Source: Stenotrophomonas sp. 169 (GTDB lineage: Bacteria; Pseudomonadota; Gammaproteobacteria; Xanthomonadales; Xanthomonadaceae). Taken from it: a DNA stretch of 64,000 nt. The position numbers and the translations under genes are program-made. Each line of letters opens with the position of its first letter. The stretch's first letter is position 1. The stretch is taken from NCBI RefSeq assembly GCF_014621775.1, contig NZ_CP061204.1:3430501-3494500 (forward strand), written 5' to 3'. This document shows, one piece after another, positions 24,913 to 34,972 of this stretch. Below the pieces are notes generated by a model, which did no database searches, was not told the origin of the DNA, and saw only the letters and a program-made list of their open reading frames with translations.

Positions 24913-25764
24913 CTAGGCCGGTCGTCGACCCAGCGTGACCCGGTCGCGCTGCTCCAGGTCCTGTACGGTCTCCACCGCGTCCCACCCTGCCTGCTGAAGC
25001 AGCAAGCGGATGGCCGCGCCCTGGTCCCAGCCGTGTTCCAGCAGCAGCCAGCCACCTGCGTGCAGGTGCTGCATGGCACCGGCGACAAGGAGCCGGATGT
25101 CAGCCAGGCCATCTTCACCGGAGGCCAGCGCGGTGGCGGGTTCGAAGCGCAGATCACCCTGCTGCAGGTGGGGATCGTCGCTGCGGATGTAAGGCGGGTT
25201 GCTGGCGATCAGATCGAAGCGCTGGCCCTGCAGCGGTACCAGCCAGGATCCGTGGGCAAAGCGCACCGTGGTCAACGCATGGCGTTGGGCATTACGGGCG
25301 GCCACCGCCAACGCCGCCTCACTGAAGTCGGTCGCCAGCACCCGTGCGTTCGGCCGCTCGCTGGCCACGGCCAGGGCGATGGCGCCACTTCCCGTTCCCA
25401 GATCGGCCACCTCCAGTGGCCTGTCCAACGGCAAACGCGCCAGTGCCAGCTCGACCAGCAGCTCGGTTTCCGGACGCGGGATGAGGGTCGCCCCGTCAAC
25501 GTCCAGATCCAGGGTCCAGAAGCCACGGCGTCCGGTCAGGTACGCCACCGGCTCACCCTCCGCGCGGCGCGCCACCAGCGCGCTGAACCGCGCGCGGTCA
25601 GCATCACCCAACGCATCGGCTGCGTGCGCGAACAGCCAGGAGCGGGCGCACTGCAGCGTATGCAGCAGCAACAGCTCCGCCTCGTGCCGGGCATCCGGAC
25701 CGGACAGCCGAGCGGTGGCATCGGCAAGGACATCACGTACTGAAACCGGGGAAGACGCGCTCAT
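24913..25764 (-). CDS. prmC: Peptide chain release factor N5-glutamine methyltransferase
   Basis: A 283-residue SAM-dependent methyltransferase that modifies the GGQ glutamine of release factors RF1 and RF2. The N-terminal helical domain ends with the substrate-recognition segment [14 protein letters not shown]. Motif I is [16 protein letters not shown]. The catalytic NPPY occurs in [16 protein letters not shown]. The ATG of MSASSPVSV is preferred over a TTG three codons earlier. Unlike many gammaproteobacteria there is no prfA beside it in this window. Confidence 0.93.
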   Translation of the reverse strand: MSASSPVSVRDVLADATARLSGPDARHEAELLLLHTLQCARSWLFAHAADALGDADRARFSALVARRAEGEPVAYLTGRRGFWTLDLDVDGATLIPRPETELLVELALARLPLDRPLEVADLGTGSGAIALAVASERPNARVLATDFSEAALAVAARNAQRHALTTVRFAHGSWLVPLQGQRFDLIASNPPYIRSDDPHLQQGDLRFEPATALASGEDGLADIRLLVAGAMQHLHAGGWLLLEHGWDQGAAIRLLLQQAGWDAVETVQDLEQRDRVTLGRRPA

Positions 25765-25999
25765 CGGACTCAACCTGCAGGGGCGCGCAGCTTAGCCCAG
25801 CGTCTGCGACGCAATCAGCTCACCCAGCGCCACCCCGTCCTGCATGACCTGGGTGACGGGCCACCGCGTTCAGCTGCAGGTGGGGGTCTGAAATAAGCGC
25901 GACCTATCGACGAAGCCGGCATTGGACCTCAGGAGCGCCGTGCGACAAGGCTTTCCCGACGCTCCGGTGGGGTGAGCTTCATTACGATGCGCTGCTTTG
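25765..25999. other. Intergenic stretch with a short coding remnant
   Basis: Upstream of ahpC and divergent to prmC. On the minus strand, 25795-25860 reads VTQVMQDGVALGELIASQTL and then Gly-stop, with no convincing start or extension. It may be the tail of a lost gene. Otherwise nothing coding is seen. Confidence 0.3.
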
Positions 26000-26065
26000 A
26001 TAGTCAATGCCTATTGAATAGATGCGATCAATGGATTGTCCTTATTGAATTGGAGCCGGTAATCT
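26000..26065 (+). promoter_or_regulatory. ahpC promoter with an OxyR-like half site
   Basis: ATAG-N7-CTAT at 26000-26014 matches one half of the OxyR consensus. A further ATAG at 26018 is spaced differently from the classical 22-base repeat, so the second half is imperfect. TTGTCC (26036-26041) and TAATCT (26060-26065) with an 18-base spacer form a plausible promoter. The region is markedly A/T-richer than its surroundings. oxyR itself lies at the end of the operon. Confidence 0.5.
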
Positions 26066-26111
26066 AGGCCCTGTCGATTCACCCAGTCCCCTTCACCCAA
26101 GAGGAATATCC

Positions 26112-26675
26112 ATGTCCCTGATCAACACCCAGATCCAGCCGTTCGAAGCCAACGCTTACTTGAATGGCGAGTTCATCAAGGTTTCCGACAGCACGCTGAA
26201 GGGCCAGTGGTCCGTCCTGATCTTCATGCCGGCTGCTTTCACGTTCAACTGCCCGACCGAGATCGAAGACGCGGCGGATCATTACGCCGAGTTCCAGAAG
26301 GCCGGTGCCGAGGTCTACATCGTCACCACCGACTCGCACTTCGCCCACAAGATCTGGCACGAAACCTCGCCGGCCGTTGGCAAGGCCCAGTTCCCGCTGG
26401 TTGGCGACCCGACCCACCAGCTGACCAACGCCTTTGGCGTGCACATCCCGGAAGACGGCATGGCCCTGCGTGGCACGTTCGTGATCAATCCGGAAGGCGT
26501 GATCAAGACCATGGAGATCCACTCCAACGAGATCGCCCGTGACGTGTCCGAGACCCTGCGCAAGCTGAAGGCTGCCCAGTTCACCGCCGCCAACCCGAAC
26601 CAGGTCTGCCCGGCCAAGTGGAAGGAAGGCGAGAAGACCCTGACCCCGTCGCTTGACCTGGTCGGCAAGATCTAA
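26112..26675 (+). CDS. ahpC: Alkyl hydroperoxide reductase peroxiredoxin subunit
   Basis: A 187-residue typical 2-Cys peroxiredoxin that reduces H2O2, organic peroxides and peroxynitrite in the cytoplasm. The peroxidatic cysteine is C47 in FTFNCPTE (FTFVCPTE in many homologues). The resolving cysteine is C166 in NQVCPAKW. GGAATATCC precedes the ATG. It is the first gene of ahpC-ahpF-oxyR; the reductase AhpF follows after 177 bases. Identity certain. Confidence 0.97.
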   Translation: MSLINTQIQPFEANAYLNGEFIKVSDSTLKGQWSVLIFMPAAFTFNCPTEIEDAADHYAEFQKAGAEVYIVTTDSHFAHKIWHETSPAVGKAQFPLVGDPTHQLTNAFGVHIPEDGMALRGTFVINPEGVIKTMEIHSNEIARDVSETLRKLKAAQFTAANPNQVCPAKWKEGEKTLTPSLDLVGKI

Positions 26676-26714
26676 GCTGCCCCCTCGCTCCCATGCCCGC
26701 CCCGTGCGGGCGTG

Positions 26715-26781
26715 GGGGTGAACCCAAGACGCCGGCGCCAGCCACCGCCAGCCCCTTCCACAGGCGTCTTGGGTTCACCCC
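26715..26781 (+). terminator. 19-bp inverted repeat between ahpC and ahpF
   Basis: GGGGTGAACCCAAGACGCC (26715-26733) pairs perfectly with 26763-26781 around a 29-base loop. It has no T-tract, so it more likely stabilises the ahpC transcript end or partly attenuates read-through into ahpF. That would explain higher AhpC than AhpF levels (inference). Confidence 0.6.
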
Positions 26782-26852
26782 TACCCCTCGCTGGTCCGCT
26801 ACCTTGTGCAGCGGCGCCACGCCCCCTGTTTGCCTGAAGCCAGGAGAAAACC

Positions 26853-28445
26853 ATGTTGGATGCCAACCTGCAGTCGCAGCTGAAGACTTACCTGGAGCGC
26901 GTCACCCGCCCGATCCAGATCACCGCGCGCGTGGATGACGGTGCCAAGGCACAGGAAATGCTGGAACTGCTGACCACGCTGGACAGCCTGTCTGACAAGA
27001 TCTCGCTGGACGTCCTGCGCGACGGCCAGGGCCGCGTGCCCTCGTTCGACCTGGGCAGCCCGGGCGAAGACATCCATGTGACCTTCGCCGGCCTGCCGAT
27101 GGGCCACGAGTTCACCTCGCTGGTGCTTGCACTGCTGCAGGTGGGCGGTCACCCGTCCAAGGCGACGGCCGAGGTCATCGAGGCGGTGCGCAACCTGGAA
27201 GGCGAGTACAGGTTCGAAACGTATTTTTCGCTCTCCTGCCAGAACTGCCCCGATGTGGTGCAGGCGCTGAATCTTGCCGCAGTGCTCAATCCGCGCGTGC
27301 AGCACGTGGCCATCGACGGTGCGCTGTTCCAGGACGAAGTGGAGCAGCGACAGATCATGTCCGTGCCCACCGTGTATCTCAACGGTGAACTGTTCGACCA
27401 GGGCCGCATGACGCTGGAGCAGATCGTGGCGCGCCTGGATACCGGTGCTGCCAAGCGCGATGCGCAGAAGATCGCCGCCAAGGAAGCGTTTGATGTGCTG
27501 GTCGTCGGCGGCGGGCCGGCCGGTGCTGCAGCGGCGATCTATGCCGCGCGCAAGGGCATCCGCACCGGCGTGGCCGCAGAGCGTTTCGGCGGCCAGGTGC
27601 TGGACACCATGGCGATCGAGAACTTCATTTCGGTCAAGGAGACCGAGGGCCCCAAGCTGGCCATGGCCCTGGAACAGCACGTGCGCGAGTACGACGTGGA
27701 CATCATGGACCTGCAGCGCGCGACTGGGCTGGTGGCCGCCGGCGACGACGGGCTGGTGCAGGTGCAGCTGGAAAATGGCGCCGTGCTGAAGTCGAAGTCG
27801 GTGATCCTGTCCACCGGCGCGCGCTGGCGGCAGATGAACGTCCCCGGCGAAGACCAGTACCGCAACAAAGGGGTCGCCTACTGCCCGCATTGCGATGGCC
27901 CGCTGTTCAAGGGCAAGCGTGTGGCGGTGGTCGGCGGTGGCAATTCCGGGGTCGAAGCGGCGATCGATCTGGCGGGCCTGGTCGCCCACGTCACCCTGCT
28001 GGAGTTCGACACCACCTTGCGTGCTGACGAGGTTCTGCAGCGCAAGCTGCGCAGCCTGGGCAACGTGACCGTGCTGACCAGCGCGCAGACCACCGAAGTG
28101 CTGGGTGATGGGCAGAAAGTGACCGGCCTTGTCTACAAGGACCGCATCGGCAACGATTCGCACCGGGTCGAGCTGGAAGGCATCTTCGTGCAGATAGGAC
28201 TACTGCCCAATACGGAGTGGTTGGCCGACGCCATCGCCTTGTCACCGCGTGGCGAAATCGTCATCGATGATCGGGGCCAGACGAGTTTGCCCGGTGTGTT
28301 TGCTGCGGGAGACTGCACTACCGTACCGTACAAGCAGATCATCATCGCCATGGGCGCCGGATCGACGGCTGCACTCAGTGCTTTCGACCATCTGATCCGC
28401 TCGTCCGTGAGCAAGAGCAGCAGCACCGTTGCAGAAGCTGCCTGA
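26853..28445 (+). CDS. ahpF: Alkyl hydroperoxide reductase flavoprotein subunit
   Basis: A 530-residue NADH-dependent FAD disulfide reductase that recycles AhpC. The N-terminal tandem thioredoxin-like domain carries the CQNC pair at residues 129-132. A linker leads to the thioredoxin-reductase-like part: FAD motif [19 protein letters not shown], active-site CPHC at residues 344-347, and NAD motif [17 protein letters not shown]. The C-terminal FAD block is [15 protein letters not shown]. All cysteines needed for electron relay are present, so the enzyme should be active. Confidence 0.97.
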   Translation: MLDANLQSQLKTYLERVTRPIQITARVDDGAKAQEMLELLTTLDSLSDKISLDVLRDGQGRVPSFDLGSPGEDIHVTFAGLPMGHEFTSLVLALLQVGGHPSKATAEVIEAVRNLEGEYRFETYFSLSCQNCPDVVQALNLAAVLNPRVQHVAIDGALFQDEVEQRQIMSVPTVYLNGELFDQGRMTLEQIVARLDTGAAKRDAQKIAAKEAFDVLVVGGGPAGAAAAIYAARKGIRTGVAAERFGGQVLDTMAIENFISVKETEGPKLAMALEQHVREYDVDIMDLQRATGLVAAGDDGLVQVQLENGAVLKSKSVILSTGARWRQMNVPGEDQYRNKGVAYCPHCDGPLFKGKRVAVVGGGNSGVEAAIDLAGLVAHVTLLEFDTTLRADEVLQRKLRSLGNVTVLTSAQTTEVLGDGQKVTGLVYKDRIGNDSHRVELEGIFVQIGLLPNTEWLADAIALSPRGEIVIDDRGQTSLPGVFAAGDCTTVPYKQIIIAMGAGSTAALSAFDHLIRSSVSKSSSTVAEAA

Positions 28446-28529
28446 CAAAAGATCCCGGACCACCGGGACCGCACGTGTCCACTGGGTCAACCACGCCATC
28501 ACCCGGTATCTATCCAATGAGGTCTCAGG

Positions 28530-29495
28530 ATGAACCTACGTGATCTGAAATACCTGGTGGCGCTGGCGGAGCATCGTCACTTCGGCAAGGCCGCGGCGGC
28601 CTGCTTCGTCAGCCAGCCCACGCTGTCCACCCAGATACGCAAGCTGGAAGACGAGCTCGGGGTGTCGCTGGTGGAGCGCGCTCCCCGCAAAGTGATGCTG
28701 ACACCCGCCGGCCACGACGCGGCAGCGCGCGCACGCGTGATCGTGGCCGAAGTAGAGCAGATGAAGGAGGCCGCGCGTCGCAGCCGCGACCCGGAGGCCG
28801 GTGCAGTGCGGCTGGGCATCTTCCCTACGCTCGGTCCGTACCTGCTGCCGCATGTCATCCCTCGCATCCGCGAGCGCTTCCCACAGCTTGAGCTGTTGCT
28901 GGTGGAAGAAAAAAGCGATGTCCTGCTGGCCCGACTGCGTGAAGGCAAACTGGATGCAGCACTGCTGGCGTTGCCGGTGCTGGACGATCAGCTGCATACC
29001 GAGTTCCTGTTCGAAGAACCGTTCCTGCTGGCGGTGTCCGCCCAGCATCCACTGGCGGGGCGCAAGCGGCTGGACGTGCAGGAACTGTCGGCCCAGCGCC
29101 TGCTGCTGCTTGAAGACGGGCACTGCCTGCGCGATCAGGCACTGGAAGTCTGCCGGCTGTTCGGCGCAAACGAAAAATCGGAGTTCCGCGCCACCAGCCT
29201 GGAGACGCTGCGGCAGATGGTCGCCGCGGATGTGGGCATCACCCTGCTGCCGACGCTGTCGGTCAAGCCACCGGTACCGCGATCGGACAACATCCGCCTG
29301 CTGGACCTGATCGGTGACAATCCGCCCAGCCGCCGCATTGCCATGGCGTGGCGGCGCAGCTCGGCGATGAGTGGGTTCCTGCAGCAGTTGGCGGATCAGT
29401 TCAAACACCTGCCCGCATCGCTGTTCGCGCTGGAGGACGGGGCGCCGCCTCCGCCACGCGGCATCGATCGCACCGCGCCGGCGCGGCTGGACTGA
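28530..29495 (+). CDS. oxyR: Hydrogen peroxide-sensing regulator OxyR
   Basis: A 321-residue LysR-type activator. HTH in FGKAAAACFVSQPTLSTQIR. The redox-active cysteines fall at C199 (LEDGHCLRDQ) and C208 (LEVCRLFGAN), exactly as in the well-studied protein, so peroxide sensing by disulfide formation should be intact. It lies 84 bases after ahpF in the same direction and presumably activates the ahpC promoter. The C-terminus has a Pro-rich extension (DGAPPPPRGIDR) beyond the usual end. Confidence 0.95.
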   Translation: MNLRDLKYLVALAEHRHFGKAAAACFVSQPTLSTQIRKLEDELGVSLVERAPRKVMLTPAGHDAAARARVIVAEVEQMKEAARRSRDPEAGAVRLGIFPTLGPYLLPHVIPRIRERFPQLELLLVEEKSDVLLARLREGKLDAALLALPVLDDQLHTEFLFEEPFLLAVSAQHPLAGRKRLDVQELSAQRLLLLEDGHCLRDQALEVCRLFGANEKSEFRATSLETLRQMVAADVGITLLPTLSVKPPVPRSDNIRLLDLIGDNPPSRRIAMAWRRSSAMSGFLQQLADQFKHLPASLFALEDGAPPPPRGIDRTAPARLD

Positions 29496-29572
29496 GCCGC
29501 AGCGGAACAGCGAAATCCCTGGAAGCGGTCAACGGGTCGATTCCCGCCCCGTTTGTCCCCACAATAGAACGA

Positions 29573-29598
29573 GGCGGCGCCATCCGGTGCCGCCTTTT
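29573..29598 (+). terminator. Rho-independent terminator after oxyR
   Basis: GGCGGCGCC pairs with GGTGCCGCC (one G-T pair) around ATCC, followed by TTTT. Lies 78 bases past the oxyR stop and just before rnk. Confidence 0.75.
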
Positions 29599-29624
29599 GT
29601 ATGGTCCCTTTCCAGGAGTACTGC

Positions 29625-30029
29625 ATGACCACCGCCAGCGGCCTGCCGCCATCCATCACCGTTTCTTCCCACGATCTTGCCCGGCTGGAGGCCTTGCTGG
29701 ACTCGCCTGCGGCGAGTGCACTGCCCACTGCCGCAGCGCTTTCAGAAGAGCTCACCCGCGCCAACGTGCTGCCGACGGCGGAAATGCCGGAAGGCATCGT
29801 CATGATGCATTCGCGGGTAGAGTGCGAAGATGAAACCTCCGGCGATACCCACGTACTGACCCTGGTGTACCCCCGCGAAGCCAATGTCGATGAGCACAAG
29901 GTCTCCGTGCTGGCGCCCGTTGGCACGGCGCTGCTGGGACTGGCGATCGGCCAGCGCATCGAGTGGGATGCCCCCGGTGGTCGCAAGTTGAAGCTGCGTG
30001 TCACCGCTGTCCACAACGACAAGCCCTGA
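29625..30029 (+). CDS. rnk: Regulator of nucleoside diphosphate kinase (GreA/GreB-like)
   Basis: A 134-residue Rnk protein, a Gre-factor homologue that binds RNA polymerase. Short N-terminal helical part ([20 protein letters not shown]) and a C-terminal FKBP-like domain: [40 protein letters not shown] and [15 protein letters not shown]. The ATG is preceded by CAGGAG at a good distance. Lacks the long coiled coil of GreA, as expected for Rnk. Confidence 0.88.
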   Translation: MTTASGLPPSITVSSHDLARLEALLDSPAASALPTAAALSEELTRANVLPTAEMPEGIVMMHSRVECEDETSGDTHVLTLVYPREANVDEHKVSVLAPVGTALLGLAIGQRIEWDAPGGRKLKLRVTAVHNDKP

Positions 30030-30084
30030 AGAATCCCAGACCCTTTGGCCGCGCCCCACGCGCGCCCGCAACGATGGAGCTGCA

Positions 30085-31044
30085 ATGAGCACCCCCCCGT
30101 CCAAACTTTCCCAGCTGCGCGAACTGTCTGTGGTGGTGGCCGACACCGGCGACTACGAGGCCATCAAGAAGCTGCGGCCAGTGGATTGCACGACCAATCC
30201 CACCCTGGTGAAGAAGGCGCTGGACCTGCCGGTCTATGCCACGTTGATCGAAGATGCGCTCAACTGGGGTCGGCAGCAGAGCGGCGAACGCGATGCGGTC
30301 GTCGATGCCGTCGCTGATCGGCTGACGGTGGGCGTGGGTACGCTGTTGAGCACCCTGGTGCCCGGTCGCGTGTCCACCGAAGTGGACGCCGACAAGTCGC
30401 ATGACACCGAGGCGACCATCGCCAAGGCGCGTCGGTTCGTGCAGATGTACGCAGACGCCGGCGTGCCGCGCGAGAAGATCCTGATCAAGATCGCCGCCAC
30501 CTGGGAAGGCATCGAAGCCGCCCGCGTGCTGCAGGCCGAAGGCATCGACTGCAACCTGACCCTGATCTTCAACCCGACCCAGGCGCTGGCCTGCAGCGAA
30601 GCGGGCGCGTTCCTGATTTCGCCCTTCGTCGGCCGTATCCTGGACTGGTACGTGGCCAATGGGCAGGCACCGGCCACCATCGACGAAGACCCGGGCGTGG
30701 TGTTCGTACGCGGCGTGTATGCCGAGTTCAAGCGCCGCGGCTCGTCGACCGTGGTGATGGGCGCCTCGTTCCGCTCGACCGCGCAGATCGAAGCACTGGC
30801 GGGCTGCGATCGCCTCACGATCTCGCCGGACCTGTTGGAAAAGCTGGATGCTGACCAGGGTGCGCTGGAGCGCAAGCTGGTCGCTGGTGCGACCGAATCG
30901 GTGAAGTCCACGCCGATCGACAGCGCGCGCTTTGCCGCTGATCTGGCCGCCGACCCGATGGCAACCGAGAAGCTTGCCACCGGCATCGACGCGTTCGCCA
31001 AGGATCTGGAAAGCCTGCGGGCGCGGATCCGCGCGGAGCTGTAA
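30085..31044 (+). CDS. tal: Transaldolase
   Basis: A 319-residue transaldolase of the TalB type in the non-oxidative pentose phosphate pathway, moving a dihydroxyacetone unit between sugar phosphates. Signature [12 protein letters not shown] near the N-terminus and the Schiff-base lysine in [18 protein letters not shown]. The [19 protein letters not shown] and FVGRILDW blocks are typical. A hairpin with a T7 tract follows the gene. Confidence 0.95.
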   Translation: MSTPPSKLSQLRELSVVVADTGDYEAIKKLRPVDCTTNPTLVKKALDLPVYATLIEDALNWGRQQSGERDAVVDAVADRLTVGVGTLLSTLVPGRVSTEVDADKSHDTEATIAKARRFVQMYADAGVPREKILIKIAATWEGIEAARVLQAEGIDCNLTLIFNPTQALACSEAGAFLISPFVGRILDWYVANGQAPATIDEDPGVVFVRGVYAEFKRRGSSTVVMGASFRSTAQIEALAGCDRLTISPDLLEKLDADQGALERKLVAGATESVKSTPIDSARFAADLAADPMATEKLATGIDAFAKDLESLRARIRAEL

Positions 31045-31069
31045 TTGTGTCGGGCGGGTCGAACGGGTA

Positions 31070-31098
31070 AGCCCCCCTCGCGGCGGGCTGCTTTTTTT
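31070..31098 (+). terminator. Rho-independent terminator after transaldolase
   Basis: AGCCCCCC and GGCGGGCT form a near-perfect stem around TCGC, followed after two bases by seven T. Located 26 bases past the stop. The rest of the 370-base gap to msrA holds only the repeat pair at 31270-31344. Confidence 0.8.
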
Positions 31099-31269
31099 AC
31101 ATCCGGCGCTGGGCCAGGCGGTGGAGCTATGCGGGGGACGGCAAGAACTGCATCCATGCGTGCCTCGTTTCGCGCCATCCATGGCGCTCAACGCCCCCGC
31201 CCAGCCCCACCGCCCGGCCCCCTGACAGGTTCCGTGGCCGCCCGCCGCGTATGAAAAAAGAGAAAAGCG

Positions 31270-31344
31270 GTAGCGCCGACCCATGGTCGGCGAGCGCAGC
31301 GGGCCGTTGACGGGAACATTCCGCCGAGCATGGCTCGGCGCTAC
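31270..31344. repeat. Inverted pair of GTAG palindromes
   Basis: GTAGCGCCGACCCATGGTCGGC at 31270 and, 30 bases later, CGCCGAGCATGGCTCGGCGC ending TAC in the opposite orientation. Such head-to-tail pairs are the usual mobile form of REP elements. Confidence 0.8.
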
Positions 31345-31414
31345 CAGGGCACCGCCCTGGACCCGCCGACGCCACAGCCCTGCAGCCGTTGACTTTGCCC
31401 TGGCTTGAAAAGCG

Positions 31415-32098
31415 TCAGGGTGCCGCGATGCCGGTACCGATCGGGCAGCTCACACCGGTACCGCCGATGCCGCAGTAGCCGTTCGGGTTCTTCGCCAGGT
31501 ACTGCTGGTGGTAGTCCTCGGCGTAGTAGTACTCCGGTGCCGGATACACGATCTCGGTGGTGATGGGGCGGTAGCCGGCCTCCTTCAGATGCACGCCATA
31601 GACCTCTTCGCTGGCCAGCGCCGCCGCGTACTCGCCCTCGGTCAGGCAGTGGATGGCCGAGCGGTACTGGGTGCCGGTGTCGTTGCCCTGACGCATGCCC
31701 TGGGTGGGGTCGTGGCTTTCCCAGAACACCTGCAGCAGCTGCTCCACGGTGATCAGTTTCGGGTCGTACACCACCTCGACGATCTCGGTATGGCCGGTCA
31801 GACCCGAACAGACCTCCTCATAGGTGGGGTTCGGCGTCACCCCGCCGGCGTAGCCCACCGAGGTGCTGTACACCCCGGGCAGGGTCCAGAACTTCCGCTC
31901 GGCACCCCAGAAGCAGCCCATGGCAAAGCGGATCCGCTCGTATCCCGCGAAGCGATCCTTCAGCGGATGACTGTTCACGAAGTGCTGGTTGTTCTGCAGT
32001 GCCAAGGGCTGATCGCGCCCGGGCAGCGCCTCTTCCGCACGCGGCAGACGCTGCTTGAAGGCGCCGATACCGAGAATCCCGTTGCCAAGTCCCAACAT
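31415..32098 (-). CDS. msrA: Peptide-methionine (S)-S-oxide reductase
   Basis: A 227-residue methionine sulfoxide reductase A that repairs oxidised methionine. Catalytic cysteine C62 in the AMGCFWGAE signature. Family blocks [40 protein letters not shown] and [20 protein letters not shown]. Resolving cysteines are near the end ([15 protein letters not shown]). An N-terminal extension of about 50 residues ([16 protein letters not shown]) is usual for this subgroup. Lies nine bases after DUF2007. Confidence 0.95.
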   Translation of the reverse strand: MLGLGNGILGIGAFKQRLPRAEEALPGRDQPLALQNNQHFVNSHPLKDRFAGYERIRFAMGCFWGAERKFWTLPGVYSTSVGYAGGVTPNPTYEEVCSGLTGHTEIVEVVYDPKLITVEQLLQVFWESHDPTQGMRQGNDTGTQYRSAIHCLTEGEYAAALASEEVYGVHLKEAGYRPITTEIVYPAPEYYYAEDYHQQYLAKNPNGYCGIGGTGVSCPIGTGIAAP

Positions 32099-32107
32099 GC
32101 TGTGCTC

Positions 32108-32371
32108 CTAGGCCGGCTGGCCGGCAAGATCGTCTGTGTCTGAAATGGGGTCGTCCGGGCCGTGGCCCAAGTCCAACCCGGCCATCACGGCTTCTGCCTC
32201 CGCACGGGCGGCGTCGGGGATGGCGACGCGCAGCACGCCGAACAACGGCAGCTCGCCCATGCCGCCCAACAACGACTCGCCGAAGACGAACGCGGGGATA
32301 CCGGCGTCCTCCAGCGCATGCTTGGCCAGGTGGGCATCAAACAGGTTGTCGGCCTTGTACACGATGTGCAT
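32108..32371 (-). CDS. DUF2007 family protein
   Basis: An 87-residue soluble protein with the DUF2007 pattern: YKADNLFDAHLAKHALEDAG, IPAFVFGESLLGGMGELP and GVLRVAIPDAARAEAEAVM. It resembles PII-like signalling folds, but no partner is known. Two in-frame ATGs lie six bases apart; AAGGA sits seven bases from the second, so that one is chosen. Probably co-transcribed with msrA. Confidence 0.85.
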   Translation of the reverse strand: MHIVYKADNLFDAHLAKHALEDAGIPAFVFGESLLGGMGELPLFGVLRVAIPDAARAEAEAVMAGLDLGHGPDDPISDTDDLAGQPA

Positions 32372-32522
32372 GGACATTTCCTTGGATGACTGTCATCGAG
32401 CATACGCTTGCGGCATGAACGGGCCTGTGGTCCTGTCCAGCAGCCCCAGGACGGACACCCCGCGGGCAGCTGGAGCGCTGACACGCTAGACTGGCGGTCT
32501 TTCTGCCCTTGATTGCCGCATC

Positions 32523-34271
32523 ATGTCCGAGCACACCCCTGCCAGCCCCGAAACCCCCACCGACGGCACCGAGAAGCGCGATTTCATCCGCCAGATCGTG
32601 CGCGAGGACCTGGCCAGCGGCAAGCACCAGGCAATCAAGACCCGCTTCCCGCCGGAACCCAATGGCTACCTGCACATCGGCCATGCCAAGTCGATCTGCC
32701 TGAACTTCGGCATCGCCGGCGAGTTCGGCGGTGTGTGCAACCTGCGTTTCGACGACACCAACCCGGCCAAGGAAGACCCGGAGTACGTGGCCGCGATCCA
32801 AGACGACGTGCGCTGGCTTGGATTCGAGTGGAACGAGCTGCGCCACGCCTCGGACTACTTCGAGGCCTACTACCTGGCGGCGCAGAAGCTGATCCGCGAC
32901 GGCAAGGCCTACGTCTGCGACCTGTCGGCCGAGGAAGTGCGCGCCTACCGCGGCACCCTGACCGAGCCGGGCCGCCCGTCGCCTTTCCGGGATCGCAGCG
33001 TGGAAGAGAACCTGGATCTGTTTGCCCGCATGCGCGCCGGCGAGTTCCCGGATGGGGCCCGCACCGTGCGCGCGAAGATCGACATGGCCAGTGGCAACAT
33101 CAACCTGCGCGATCCGGCCCTGTACCGCATCAAGCACGTCGAACACCAGAACACCGGCAATGCCTGGCCGATCTACCCCATGTACGACTTCGCACATGCG
33201 CTGGGCGATTCGCTGGAAGGCATCACCCATTCGCTGTGCACGCTGGAATTCGAAGACCACCGCCCGCTGTACGACTGGTGCGTGGATCATGTGGACTTTG
33301 CCCATGACGATGCGCTGACCGCCCCGCTGGCTGCGGCCGGGCTGCCACGCGAAGCCGCCAAGCCCCGTCAGATCGAGTTCTCCCGCCTCAACATCAACTA
33401 CACCGTGATGAGCAAGCGCAAGCTGATGGCGCTGGTCACCGAGCAGCTGGTGGATGGCTGGGACGATCCGCGCATGCCGACCCTGCAGGGCCTGCGTCGC
33501 CGTGGCTATACCCCGGCGGCGATGCGCCTGTTCGCCGAGCGCGTGGGTATCAGCAAGCAGAACTCGCTGATCGATTTCAGCGTGCTGGAAGGTGCCCTGC
33601 GCGAGGACCTGGACAGCGCGGCCGCTCGCCGCATGGCGGTGATCGATCCGATCAAGCTGGTGTTGACCAACCTGTCCGACGGGCACGAAGAGACGCTGAC
33701 CTTCAGCAACCACCCGAAGGATGAGTCCTTCGGCAGCCGCGAGGTGCCGTTTGCCCGTGAGCTGTGGATCGAGCGCGACGACTTCGCCGAAGTGCCGCCG
33801 AAGGGCTTCAAGCGCCTGCTGCCGGGTGGTGAAGTGCGCCTGCGCGGCGCTGGCATCATCCGCTGCGATGAAGTGATCAAGGACGCCGACGGCGCTATCA
33901 CCGAGCTGCGCGGCTGGCTGGATCCGGAGTCGCGCCCCGGCATGGAAGGCGCCAACCGCAAGGTCAAGGGCACCATCCACTGGGTCAGCGCAGCGCATGC
34001 GGTGCCGGCCGAAGTCCGCCTGTACGATCGGCTGTTCTCGGTACCCAACCCCGATGACGAGTCGGAGGGCAAGACGTACCGTGACTACCTGAACCCCGAA
34101 TCGCGTCGCACCGTCACCGGCTATGTCGAACCCGCCGCTGCCAGCGCCACGCCGGAACAGTCGTTCCAGTTCGAGCGCACCGGCTACTTCGTCGCTGACC
34201 GGCGTGACCACACAGCGGCCAAGCCGGTGTTCAACCGCAGCGTGACCCTGCGCGACACCTGGTCGGCCTGA
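32523..34271 (+). CDS. glnS: Glutaminyl-tRNA synthetase
   Basis: A 582-residue class I synthetase charging tRNA-Gln. HIGH signature in [20 protein letters not shown], family block [16 protein letters not shown], and a KMSKS equivalent VMSKRKL. The beta-barrel anticodon-binding domains follow ([36 protein letters not shown]). Start [12 protein letters not shown]. Monocistronic, divergent from DUF2007. Confidence 0.97.
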   Translation: MSEHTPASPETPTDGTEKRDFIRQIVREDLASGKHQAIKTRFPPEPNGYLHIGHAKSICLNFGIAGEFGGVCNLRFDDTNPAKEDPEYVAAIQDDVRWLGFEWNELRHASDYFEAYYLAAQKLIRDGKAYVCDLSAEEVRAYRGTLTEPGRPSPFRDRSVEENLDLFARMRAGEFPDGARTVRAKIDMASGNINLRDPALYRIKHVEHQNTGNAWPIYPMYDFAHALGDSLEGITHSLCTLEFEDHRPLYDWCVDHVDFAHDDALTAPLAAAGLPREAAKPRQIEFSRLNINYTVMSKRKLMALVTEQLVDGWDDPRMPTLQGLRRRGYTPAAMRLFAERVGISKQNSLIDFSVLEGALREDLDSAAARRMAVIDPIKLVLTNLSDGHEETLTFSNHPKDESFGSREVPFARELWIERDDFAEVPPKGFKRLLPGGEVRLRGAGIIRCDEVIKDADGAITELRGWLDPESRPGMEGANRKVKGTIHWVSAAHAVPAEVRLYDRLFSVPNPDDESEGKTYRDYLNPESRRTVTGYVEPAAASATPEQSFQFERTGYFVADRRDHTAAKPVFNRSVTLRDTWSA

Positions 34272-34411
34272 CACCACCGACGTCCGTGCGCGCGGCCACC
34301 ACCGCGCGCCCTTGCCGCCGCCCCTGCCCGCCCGCTTCATCGGACGCGGGCTACACTGCGCGCGGCTGTTGTTGTGTTCCACCCCCGTAACCCGATGAGA
34401 GGCACCCCGCG

Positions 34412-34972
34412 ATGCTGTATGCGCAAGTCCACCTGACCCTTCCCGCCTGGATCCATGACCAGATCGACCTGGATCAGCGCTATCCGGGCGACGAAGCCAA
34501 GGTCGCACTGGCCATCACACTGTCCCGGTTGAATGTCGATCATGCCAGCGGCGGCCCCTTCGGTGCGGTGGTGTTTGGCCCGGATGACAAGGTGATCGCC
34601 GCCGGGGTGAACCGCGTGATGCCGCACAACACGTCGCTGGCGCACGCCGAGAACATGGCCTACATGCTGGCCCAGCAGCGCCTGCAGACGCCGCGCCTGA
34701 ACGATGTGCTGTCGCCGATCATGCTCGCCACGTCCTCGCAACCCTGCTGCCAGTGTTACGGCGCTACGGTGTGGGCCGGCATCGATCGCCTGCTGATCGG
34801 CGCCAGCGCGGCCGACGTGGAAGAACTGACGCCCTTCGACGAAGGCCCGCTGCCGGCCGACTGGGTGGGCGAACTCAACAAGCGCGGTATCGAGGTGGTG
34901 CAGGGCCTCAACCGCGACGACGCGCGCGACGTGCTGCGCGCTTACGGAGAAGCCGATGGCGCACGCTACTGA
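34412..34972 (+). CDS. Nucleoside deaminase family zinc enzyme
   Basis: A 186-residue CDA-fold deaminase. The zinc site has LAHAENMAYML (HAE) and the cysteine pair SSQPCCQCYGATVWAG (PC-x2-C). GGPFGAVVFGPDDKVIAAGVN is typical of the guanine deaminase / tRNA adenosine deaminase superfamily. The C-terminal half (DVEELTPFDEGPLPADWVGE) differs from TadA, so I would not assign tRNA editing. Overlaps rlmM by 17 bases. Substrate unknown. Confidence 0.82.
   Translation: MLYAQVHLTLPAWIHDQIDLDQRYPGDEAKVALAITLSRLNVDHASGGPFGAVVFGPDDKVIAAGVNRVMPHNTSLAHAENMAYMLAQQRLQTPRLNDVLSPIMLATSSQPCCQCYGATVWAGIDRLLIGASAADVEELTPFDEGPLPADWVGELNKRGIEVVQGLNRDDARDVLRAYGEADGARY

Noticed and set aside
26853..28445. Considered thioredoxin reductase (trxB) for the ahpF gene
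   Set aside because: The N-terminal 200-residue tandem thioredoxin domain with CQNC and the linkage to ahpC identify AhpF.
29536..29565. tRNA-like T-arm (GGGTCGATTCCC) after oxyR
   Set aside because: No acceptor stem, anticodon arm or D-arm could be folded around it; the T-loop also lacks one expected base. Not a tRNA gene.
32337..34508. 723-codon minus-strand frame opposite glnS
   Set aside because: Antisense shadow in G/C-rich DNA; glnS on the other strand is unmistakable. The same applies to 42931-45018 (opposite lptD) and 44946-47237 (opposite surA/pdxA).
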